A DNA stretch of 11,653 bases from Gemmatimonadota bacterium (GTDB lineage Bacteria > Gemmatimonadota > Gemmatimonadetes > Gemmatimonadales > GWC2-71-9). The stretch lies in the NCBI GenBank assembly GCA_003221825.1, contig QHUE01000093.1:1-11653 (forward strand), in the 5' to 3' direction. The position numbers and the translations under genes are program-made. Positions 6,113 to 11,653 of the stretch are shown one piece after another. The notes under the pieces were generated by a model, which saw only the letters and a program-made list of their open reading frames with translations, had not been told where the DNA came from and did no database searches. The first letter of the stretch is position 1. Every line of letters begins with the position of its first letter.

Positions 6113-7165
6113 TCACTTCTCGTCACGCTGCGCTATTTCGTCGGCCCCGTCCCGCGCCGTGAGCAAGTAGCGCCACGCGGCCAGCAGGACGGGCGTGCCG
6201 TCCGGCCCGAGGGGCGTGTTCAAGTCGTTGGAAGGAGCGCCATGTGCATTAGTGCCGACGAACCCGCCCTGCGGCGTGAGATCGGTGACGAGTGTGTGAG
6301 TCCCGTCGTAGGGAGGGCTATTGGTCTCGGGAGTCGCCGGCGCACCGAACACGCCAAGGCCCAACGAATCCCATCCGGCGCGAATCGGGCGATAGAACCC
6401 ATCGCGGTCGTGCGCGATGCCGTAGTAGCGCTCGACCGGCGTTACATGGGTTGCGACCCACGAGGGCGCTTCGCTGTGAATGCTGTCGGTCACGGAGGAG
6501 AACAGCACGACGCGGGCAACCAACCGTATCTTCGCGATCATCGCCGCGTTCCCGCCGCCCTGTGAGTGACCGCCAACGGCGATCTGCGACCACTTCGGCT
6601 GGTCTCGGAGTAGGAACCTGTCCCACCCTTCGTCGGGATATTGTCGCGCGAGATACTGGAGCAGCCTGGTGAGTCGGTTGTCGATGCTGTTCGGAACGGT
6701 GACGTTCAGGAACGAGACTCGGTCGCTGCCATCGATGATCTCGAGGCGCGCATTCTCGTAACAGGCGCTGGGATCAGCGGTGGTCGGGCACGCTTTCGCC
6801 AGCCCTCCACCGGTAGGGTACATGAGACCGATGACGTGATAGCCGAGTCGTGCCGCCTCTTGCTGCACAAGCTGGAAGATCGACGGGTTCTGTCCGGTGC
6901 CCGGCAGGAACACGAAGAGCTTGTGGTTCGACTTCGCCGCGGTGTCAAGCCAGACATAGTGATTATCCAGTGCCTTGTCGATCTCAGGGTCGGTCGCCTG
7001 AGGAGCGACGACGTGTTGCACCAGCGGAGCGGACGACTCCACGAATGCCTCGAACGTCGGTGAGAGCCTCGACGACTCCGGACCCGAGGGTGCTTTCTCC
7101 AACTCGCAGCCGAGCGCCATAACTGCCAGCGCGATCGCCGCTGAGTACCTTCTGCGTGCCTTCAT
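6113..7165 (-). CDS. Putative lipoprotein alpha/beta hydrolase
   Basis: A 350-residue exported protein. The signal peptide ends in A-L-G-C with Cys20, so lipid anchoring is likely though the lipobox is not ideal. The body has alpha/beta-hydrolase landmarks: an oxyanion strand-loop FVFLPGTGQ (84-92), a nucleophile elbow G199-H200-S201-Q202-G203 after the strand SQIAVG, and late histidines that could complete a triad (H252 in GIAHDRDG, H308 in TNAHGAP). C126 and C135 may form a disulfide. This points to a Ser hydrolase (esterase, lipase or similar) acting in the envelope; the substrate is unknown. ATG 7165 is preceded by GGGAGGT with five-base spacing, an excellent ribosome site. It is transcribed divergently from the second BTAD regulator across a 129-base gap holding repeat sites, and converges on the barrel gene with a hairpin between. 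Confidence 0.82.
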   Translation of the reverse strand: MKARRRYSAAIALAVMALGCELEKAPSGPESSRLSPTFEAFVESSAPLVQHVVAPQATDPEIDKALDNHYVWLDTAAKSNHKLFVFLPGTGQNPSIFQLVQQEAARLGYHVIGLMYPTGGGLAKACPTTADPSACYENARLEIIDGSDRVSFLNVTVPNSIDNRLTRLLQYLARQYPDEGWDRFLLRDQPKWSQIAVGGHSQGGGNAAMIAKIRLVARVVLFSSVTDSIHSEAPSWVATHVTPVERYYGIAHDRDGFYRPIRAGWDSLGLGVFGAPATPETNSPPYDGTHTLVTDLTPQGGFVGTNAHGAPSNDLNTPLGPDGTPVLLAAWRYLLTARDGADEIAQRDEK

Positions 7166-7231
7166 TGTAGACCTCCCTTAGGTGTGATTGCAGCGCCATC
7201 GGTTGACGGCTAGGTTCTGCGGCGCGGAGCC

Positions 7232-7237
7232 ATCCTA
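7232..7237 (-). promoter_or_regulatory. Possible -10 element for the hydrolase gene
   Basis: Minus-strand TAGGAT, a common -10 form in GC-rich bacteria, lies nine bases downstream of the nearest heptamer repeat (7253-7247, read on this strand). SARP-activated promoters typically have the last repeat about eight bases before -10. The implied leader would be roughly 60 bases. No separate -35 box is evident, as expected for an activator-dependent promoter. Confidence 0.35.
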
Positions 7238-7246
7238 AGGCGGTCG

Positions 7247-7287
7247 CGTTACGTTCTTGTGCTGCCATCGTTACGGCCACTGTAACG
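7247..7287. promoter_or_regulatory. Putative operator: CGTTACG direct repeats 22 bp apart plus an inverted half-site
   Basis: CGTTACG occurs at 7247-7253 and at 7269-7275, exactly 22 bases (two helical turns) apart. GTAACG at 7282-7287 forms an inverted pair with the second copy. The position midway (7258) holds only a poor match, TGTGCTG. The layout parallels the site at 2631-2672: two outer direct repeats 22 bp apart followed by an inverted half-site. It lies between the divergent hydrolase and BTAD regulator genes. Regulator binding is inferred, not shown. Confidence 0.5.
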
Positions 7288-7294
7288 GGTCTCG

Positions 7295-9202
7295 ATGATT
7301 GAGCTGCGGATGCTCGGGAGGGTGAGTCTCATCAACCCTAACGCGCACGACGTGCAGAGCCTCCTCGGTCAACCGCGTCGCCTCGCCCTCCTCGCCTACC
7401 TCGCCACGCCTCCGCCGGGAATGCATCGCCGTGATAACCTGCTGGCGCTCTTCTGGCCGGAGCTCGATCAGGCGCACGCGCGCAACGCGCTGCGCCAAGC
7501 CCTCCACGTACTCCGTCGTGCCCTGGGTACGAGCGCCGTCACCAGCCACGGCGACGAAGAGGTGGGACTCGACTTCGAGCAGGTCTGGTGCGACGTCGCG
7601 GCGTTCGAGCGCGCAATCGCAGACGGGCAGCTGCGCGATGCAATCGAGTTGTATCGCGGCGATCTGCTCGAAGGCTTCTTCATCTCGGACGCGCCAGAGT
7701 TCGAGCGCTGGCTCGAAACGGAGCGTGACCGCCTGCGGTCAACGGCGGTAGGAGCAGCGCGGGCGTTGGCCGAGCGAGCAACGGAGGAAGGGGACGCGAA
7801 TTCCGCCGCAGAGTGGGCGAGGCGCGGGCTGCGGCTCGCACCGCTCGACGAAGGCCTCATACAGCGGCTGATCGAAGCCCTTGACCGACTGGGCGACCGC
7901 GCGGGCGCCGTGCGAGCCTACGACGATTTCGCCCGGCGGCTCGGTCAAGAACTCGAAGTGCGGCCCTCCGCCGAGACCCAGGCGTTGCTAGCCGCGGTGC
8001 GGTCGCGCGTGCAGGCGGCGTCACCCGCCGCGCCGCCCGAGGCGCATTCACCGCCTCCGCCGGCGGCCGTCTCTTCGAAGCGCCGGTGGGGGAGGCTCGC
8101 AGTAAGTGTGGGCCTCTCGGCAGCAGCGGCCCTGGTCCTGCTTGTCGAGTTCAGCGTCGGAGGTCAGCGGGGAGGTTCACATCCCCCGACCCGACCCTCC
8201 CGGAACGCCAAGGCGTACGATTTGTACCTGCGTGCGAACATGCTCGTCAACCAGCGTCAGAATCGAGAGAACGACTCGGTCGCGATCACGCTGTTCGAGC
8301 GCATCGTAGCGCTGGACCCGGGGTTTGCTGCGGCGCAAGCCGGGCTGGCGCGCGCCTATGCGCTGCGGGTGAGCGAATTCGCTCCGGGGGACACGGCGGC
8401 GCTGCAACGAGCCCAGGTGGCCGCAGAGAAAGCACTTCGCCTCGACCCGAATCTCGCGGAGGCCCACCACGCACAGGCCCGCCTATTGTGGGGGCCTTCA
8501 AACCACTTCTTCCATGAGCGAGCGATCGCGGAAGACCGGCGCGCTTTGAGCCTCGACTCGAACATGGATCGTGCGCATCAGCATCTGGGGAATGTCTACC
8601 TGCACATCGGACTGCTCGACGAAGCGATTGTCGAGCTTCAGAGAGCGCTCGCGATCTCGCCCCGCGAGGACAACGCCTTGCGACGCATCGCCGAGGCGCG
8701 CGCGTATCAAGGGCATTATGACGACGCCTTGGGAATCCTCAGCCAGGTAGACCCTGAGGCCAACCCGCCATACTGGTACTACGAGATGGCAATCGTGCTG
8801 CTCCATTTGGGTCGGAGCGACTCGGCGTTCGCACTGATACAGAGCTACTTGCATGCGCATCCCGAGGACCGAGGCGGCGTCGTGACGAGTGCGCGCGCCG
8901 TCTCATTCGCCCTGGCAGGCGATGCTCGTCGCGCGGAACAGGACATCCAGGCTGCCGTTCAGAACGGGAAGGGATTTATTCACTTTCATCACGCGGCGTA
9001 CCACATCGCTTTGACTTACGCGCTGCTCGACCAGCCTGATTCCGCCGTCCACTGGCTCCGACGTGTGGCCGACGGCGGCATGCCCTGTTATCCGTTATTC
9101 GCGAGTGACCCTTTCTTGAACAACATCCGACACAATCGGGGATTCGTGGGCTTCCTTCGTGAGCAAAGGGATCAGTGGGAGCGATTCCGGACGACGCTCT
9201 AG
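7295..9202 (+). CDS. Membrane-spanning BTAD (SARP-like) regulator with TPR repeats, lacking the TolB-like domain
   Basis: A 635-residue paralogue of the regulator at 2687. Order of parts: winged-helix-like N-terminus (1-95, MIELRMLG), BTAD (about 97-240, with WCDVAAFERAI, YRGDLLEGFF, EFERWLE), a Pro/Ala-rich linker (241-260), one transmembrane helix (about 267-287), then helical TPR repeats (about 305-590) and the same end motif (FIHFHH 561-566; MPCYPLFASDP). The two proteins align along their length except that the ~120-residue TolB-like domain between membrane helix and first TPR is absent here, with the alignment resuming at AYD-YL. The presumed topology is a cytoplasmic DNA-binding half and a periplasmic TPR half. 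ATG 7295 matches the paralogue's start; no strong Shine-Dalgarno sequence precedes it. The stop codon overlaps that of malate dehydrogenase on the other strand. Targets probably include the divergent hydrolase gene. Confidence 0.85.
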   Translation: MIELRMLGRVSLINPNAHDVQSLLGQPRRLALLAYLATPPPGMHRRDNLLALFWPELDQAHARNALRQALHVLRRALGTSAVTSHGDEEVGLDFEQVWCDVAAFERAIADGQLRDAIELYRGDLLEGFFISDAPEFERWLETERDRLRSTAVGAARALAERATEEGDANSAAEWARRGLRLAPLDEGLIQRLIEALDRLGDRAGAVRAYDDFARRLGQELEVRPSAETQALLAAVRSRVQAASPAAPPEAHSPPPPAAVSSKRRWGRLAVSVGLSAAAALVLLVEFSVGGQRGGSHPPTRPSRNAKAYDLYLRANMLVNQRQNRENDSVAITLFERIVALDPGFAAAQAGLARAYALRVSEFAPGDTAALQRAQVAAEKALRLDPNLAEAHHAQARLLWGPSNHFFHERAIAEDRRALSLDSNMDRAHQHLGNVYLHIGLLDEAIVELQRALAISPREDNALRRIAEARAYQGHYDDALGILSQVDPEANPPYWYYEMAIVLLHLGRSDSAFALIQSYLHAHPEDRGGVVTSARAVSFALAGDARRAEQDIQAAVQNGKGFIHFHHAAYHIALTYALLDQPDSAVHWLRRVADGGMPCYPLFASDPFLNNIRHNRGFVGFLREQRDQWERFRTTL

Positions 9203-9208
9203 AGCGTC
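9193..9208. repeat. 16-bp perfect palindrome over the overlapping stop codons
   Basis: GACGCTCTAGAGCGTC reads the same on both strands. Its central CTAG holds the TAG stops of both the BTAD regulator (plus) and malate dehydrogenase (minus), so both proteins end in Thr-Leu. With no loop it is a poor intrinsic terminator, and no other terminator is seen between these genes. Confidence 0.8.
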
Positions 9209-10128
9209 ACCGCCGCCATCGTCTGCGTCACCCCGTCGGCTGATTTCTTCAGCGCGCTCTTCTCGTCGGCCGTCAGCTCGACTTCGATGATCTTCTCCAG
9301 CCCATTCTTGCCGAGCTTACACGGCACGCCGCAGTACATCCCGGACAGCCCGTACTCGCCCTGGAGCCAGGCGGCGCACGGCAGCAGGCGCTTCTGGTCG
9401 AGCACGATCGATTCGACCATCTGCACCACTGCGGACGACGGCGCGTAGTACGCCGAGCCCGTCTTCAGGAATGCGACGATCTCGGCGCCGCCGTTGCGTG
9501 TGCGATCGACGATCTTGTCAAGCTTCGCCTTGTCGAGGAGCTGCGTGACGGGAATCCCCGAGACGGTCGTGTAGGAGACGAGCGGCACCATCGTGTCGCC
9601 ATGCCCGCCGAGCACCATCGCCTGGATGTCCCGCACGGAGACGTCGAGCGCTTCCGCCAGGAAGGCACGGTACCGCGCGGTGTCGAGCACCCCAGCCATG
9701 CCGATCACGCGCTCGCGCGAGAATCCGGTGACCTGTTTGGTGACCCAGCACATCACGTCGAGCGGATTGGAAACGACGACGACGATCGCCTTGGGGCAGT
9801 TTTGCTTGATCTGCTGCGAGACCTGCTTGACGATATCGGCGTTGGTGCGCACCAGGTCGTCCCGGCTCATCCCCGGCTTGCGGGCGATGCCGGCGGTGAC
9901 GACGACCAGCTCGGAGCCTGCCGCGGGGCCGTAGTCATTCGCGCCGATGATGCGTGTATCGAAGCCTTCAATCGGCGCGGACTCGTATTGGTCGAGCGCT
10001 TTGCCTTGCGGGACGCCCTCGATGACATCGACGAGGACGACGGTACGGGCGAGCTCTTTCTCAGCGAGGCGTTGGGCGGTGGTGGCGCCGACGTTGCCAG
10101 CGCCGACGACGGTGATCTTACTAAGCAT
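9199..10128 (-). CDS. mdh: Malate dehydrogenase (NAD-dependent, LDH-like type)
   Basis: A 309-residue cytoplasmic enzyme of normal length for the tetrameric/dimeric LDH-like malate dehydrogenases; it interconverts malate and oxaloacetate in the TCA cycle. The NAD-binding glycine motif is GAGNVG (9-14), with D34 at the end of the second strand indicating NAD over NADP. R83 in IARKPGMSR is the substrate-selecting residue that distinguishes malate from lactate dehydrogenase (Gln there). R89, N121 (VSNPLD), D149 and R152 (VLDTAR) and the catalytic H176 (GGHGDT) are all present. It starts at ATG 10128 with no clear Shine-Dalgarno sequence, 38 bases after the exported helical protein gene on the same strand, so it could be read from that operon or from its own promoter. 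Its stop overlaps the convergent regulator's stop by four bases. Confidence 0.96.
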   Translation of the reverse strand: MLSKITVVGAGNVGATTAQRLAEKELARTVVLVDVIEGVPQGKALDQYESAPIEGFDTRIIGANDYGPAAGSELVVVTAGIARKPGMSRDDLVRTNADIVKQVSQQIKQNCPKAIVVVVSNPLDVMCWVTKQVTGFSRERVIGMAGVLDTARYRAFLAEALDVSVRDIQAMVLGGHGDTMVPLVSYTTVSGIPVTQLLDKAKLDKIVDRTRNGGAEIVAFLKTGSAYYAPSSAVVQMVESIVLDQKRLLPCAAWLQGEYGLSGMYCGVPCKLGKNGLEKIIEVELTADEKSALKKSADGVTQTMAAVTL

Positions 10129-10166
10129 GGTGCGGGAAACTTAGGGACGCCGGGAGCGGCGGGCAA

Positions 10167-11144
10167 TCACAGCTTCGAGTCGGCGACTCTCGCGTTCTCC
10201 GCGATTATTGTTGCTTCGAGTGCGGTCAACGTCCCGTCGCTTAAGGCAGCTTGGGCGCGTTGCCGCAGGGCTGCGAGAACACTGTGAGCGGCGTTGGTCC
10301 TCCCGGCGGCGACGTGACGTTGCGCATCGGTCGTCAGGCTCTGCATCGACGTGCAGGTCCCCTGGCGCGCACCGGAGGCTCCCTGGCAGATCCCTTCAAT
10401 GACCTGGGCCAACTGGGCCAGCACGTCCGTCGCTGACGCGGCAGCCATCCGCGGCTCGAGCTCAGCAGCGGCAGCGAGCAATCGATTCCTGATTACGGGA
10501 TCCGCCATCGTGTCTGCGATTTGGCGCAGCGGCGCAAGAAGGGTGATGAGCGATGCCGTGCGGGCGGCGCGCGCCGCGGGGATCGGATATGCGGGCACAG
10601 CCTGTACGATCCGACCGAGGAGCGCCGCCCGATCTTCCGGGGCGAGGCCGTTGGTCGTGCTGGCCAGGGTGTAGCCCCACGTCGTGATGATCGCCGGTCG
10701 CGCTCTCTCTTTGGAAATCCACACCTCGTTCAGAACGGGGATTGCCGCTGACCCTCGAGTCGCGATGAACTCCTGCGCCGCGCGACTGGTCTCGATTCCC
10801 AGGAACGCGATCCCGCGGACGGCGGACGCGTCCTGCAGCCGGAGCACGCCACGGGTCAAATCGATCACGTACTCCGAGTATGTCTCATCGTCCTTTCCGG
10901 TCGTTTGGTCGTACCGCACCTGGCCTGTGGCTTCTCGCTCGAGGAGCTGGACCAGCGCCTGCCGTGCAGCCGACGAGAGCGACTGAATCGGCACGAGGTT
11001 CAGGCGTGCGACGGCCTGAGCCCGGGCAGAGACACTGGGGGAGCCGAGGACGCCGACTAAAGAATCCACGTTTTGGCCGAAGGCTCCGACCGGAAGCGTG
11101 AGCAGGAGACCAAGCGCTGCCGCATCCATGCTGATCCTGGTCAT
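10167..11144 (-). CDS. Exported alpha-helical repeat protein of unknown function
   Basis: A 325-residue protein, not recognised. MTRISMDAAALGLLLTLPVG with cleavage near AFG-QN (23/24) gives a signal peptide. The rest is Ala/Leu-rich amphipathic helix throughout, with a HEAT-like look in places (SVSARAQAVARLN; AVRGIAFLG; AIPVLNEV) but no regular repeat I can define. C253 and C264 could form a disulfide. The frame is open upstream to 11372, but that part antisense-shadows the peptidase gene. The chosen ATG (11144-11142) overlaps the peptidase TGA as ATGA, the usual sign of translational coupling. No Shine-Dalgarno sequence precedes it. The context suggests an envelope role shared with the peptidase; the link to mdh, 38 bases downstream, is probably only positional. 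Confidence 0.75.
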   Translation of the reverse strand: MTRISMDAAALGLLLTLPVGAFGQNVDSLVGVLGSPSVSARAQAVARLNLVPIQSLSSAARQALVQLLEREATGQVRYDQTTGKDDETYSEYVIDLTRGVLRLQDASAVRGIAFLGIETSRAAQEFIATRGSAAIPVLNEVWISKERARPAIITTWGYTLASTTNGLAPEDRAALLGRIVQAVPAYPIPAARAARTASLITLLAPLRQIADTMADPVIRNRLLAAAAELEPRMAAASATDVLAQLAQVIEGICQGASGARQGTCTSMQSLTTDAQRHVAAGRTNAAHSVLAALRQRAQAALSDGTLTALEATIIAENARVADSKL

Positions 11145-11653
11145 GGCGCGAGAGGACATTCGAGCTCGATATGAACGTGTCCGACGCCACTGAAGGAGGC
11201 GTCCGCGTGCTGAGGATCGGGGTCTCGTGGCTCCACCGTGAACCCCAACGACAATGCTTGGTCCGCGACGGCGTCCCAGTAGCTTTGCGCGGCGGCTAGC
11301 TGGGCGGCCGTGGGGAACACGGGCAATATCGGAACGGTCTGTATGTCCGCGGCACAACCGTACTGATGCCAACTGTCCGACACCGCTCCTGAGGCCTTGC
11401 CAACGTGGTAAGCGTTGTGCACGGGATTTCGGTACCCGCTGTTCACCTGCAGCGATAACGGCTGCAGCGCGAGTTGCAGGGCAACGAATAATGAATTGAA
11501 ATCGCCGTTGATCACGGCCACCGTATAGTCGCCCGTGTTGGTTGCAGACACCCCAAACTGGCCCCGACCCGGGACGCCCTGGGCGACGCCCAGTTCGATG
11601 TATTCCTCTCGAATTGTATCGATCTCATCCTGCCGCACGATCGCGGGCGCCGA
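11141..11653 (-). CDS. M15-like zinc peptidase domain protein (5' end outside window)
   Basis: The C-terminal 170 residues are visible; the frame is open to the right edge, so the N-terminus, and any signal peptide, is missing. The segment NSGYRNPVHN, then SDSWHQYGCAADIQT, and finally GVGHVHIELEC matches the M15 (VanY/D-Ala-D-Ala carboxypeptidase-like) metal site: H96 and D103 (numbered from the window edge) in HxxxxxxD, and H159/H161 in HVHIE. Such enzymes cut peptidoglycan stem peptides in the envelope. C100 and C165 could pair as a disulfide, consistent with export. A GTG at 11638 is a possible start, but the preceding codons (SAPAIV) read as protein and there is no Shine-Dalgarno sequence, so a longer protein with an upstream domain is more likely. 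The stop overlaps the next gene's start (ATGA). Confidence 0.78.
   Translation of the reverse strand, partial: SAPAIVRQDEIDTIREEYIELGVAQGVPGRGQFGVSATNTGDYTVAVINGDFNSLFVALQLALQPLSLQVNSGYRNPVHNAYHVGKASGAVSDSWHQYGCAADIQTVPILPVFPTAAQLAAAQSYWDAVADQALSLGFTVEPRDPDPQHADASFSGVGHVHIELECPLAP

Noticed and set aside
7203..7238. TTGACG (7203-7208) as plus-strand -35 for the second BTAD regulator
   Set aside because: The nearest AT-containing hexamer (TCCTAA, 7233) is 24 bases away, too far for a standard promoter.
11145..11372. 76-residue N-terminal extension of the helical exported protein
   Set aside because: Arg-rich shadow of the peptidase frame; the internal ATG with ATGA overlap is followed directly by a signal peptide.

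Overview
The window is a GC-rich chromosomal segment from an environmental bacterium. The best guess is a member of Gemmatimonadota. That guess rests on two large regulators of the BTAD + transmembrane + TPR type, which are heavily expanded in that phylum, together with secreted PD40/lipoprotein genes and a type-F-like succinate dehydrogenase anchor. The assignment is inferred from gene style, not from a marker gene. I see no rRNA, tRNA, CRISPR array, transposase or phage gene.

Layout from left to right. Bases 1-895 (minus) hold the start of a succinate dehydrogenase operon: the membrane anchor SdhC, followed with a one-base overlap by the N-terminus of the flavoprotein SdhA, which runs off the left edge. 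Diverging from it is a secreted TlpA/ResA-like thioredoxin (992-1483, plus), ended by a strong hairpin shared with the next gene. Bases 1532-2557 (minus) encode a five-repeat PD40 beta-propeller lipoprotein. It diverges from a 758-residue membrane-spanning BTAD/TolB-like/TPR regulator (2687-4963, plus). That regulator is followed after 14 bases by an outer-membrane beta-barrel gene whose frame is cut by one TGA right after the signal peptide (4978-6045). The same arrangement then recurs: a lipoprotein alpha/beta hydrolase (6113-7165, minus) diverges from a second, shorter paralogous BTAD/TPR regulator (7295-9202, plus) that lacks the TolB-like domain. The right part (9199-11653, minus) holds an M15-like zinc peptidase (5' end outside the window), an exported helical-repeat protein of unknown function, and malate dehydrogenase.

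The central 1.5-9.2 kb looks like an envelope-sensing accessory module. Two related one-component regulators each sit back to back with an unrelated lipoprotein gene. The two divergent intergenic regions are both 129 bp long. Both contain direct heptamer repeats in an 11/22-bp register (CGTSACC in one, CGTTACG in the other), the geometry known for binding sites of SARP-family BTAD activators. The most unusual single feature is the in-frame TGA at codon 27 of the barrel gene, with a GC hairpin 19 bases downstream. It may be a nonsense mutation, a sequencing error or a recoded codon. The flanks (sdhCA, mdh) are ordinary TCA-cycle genes.
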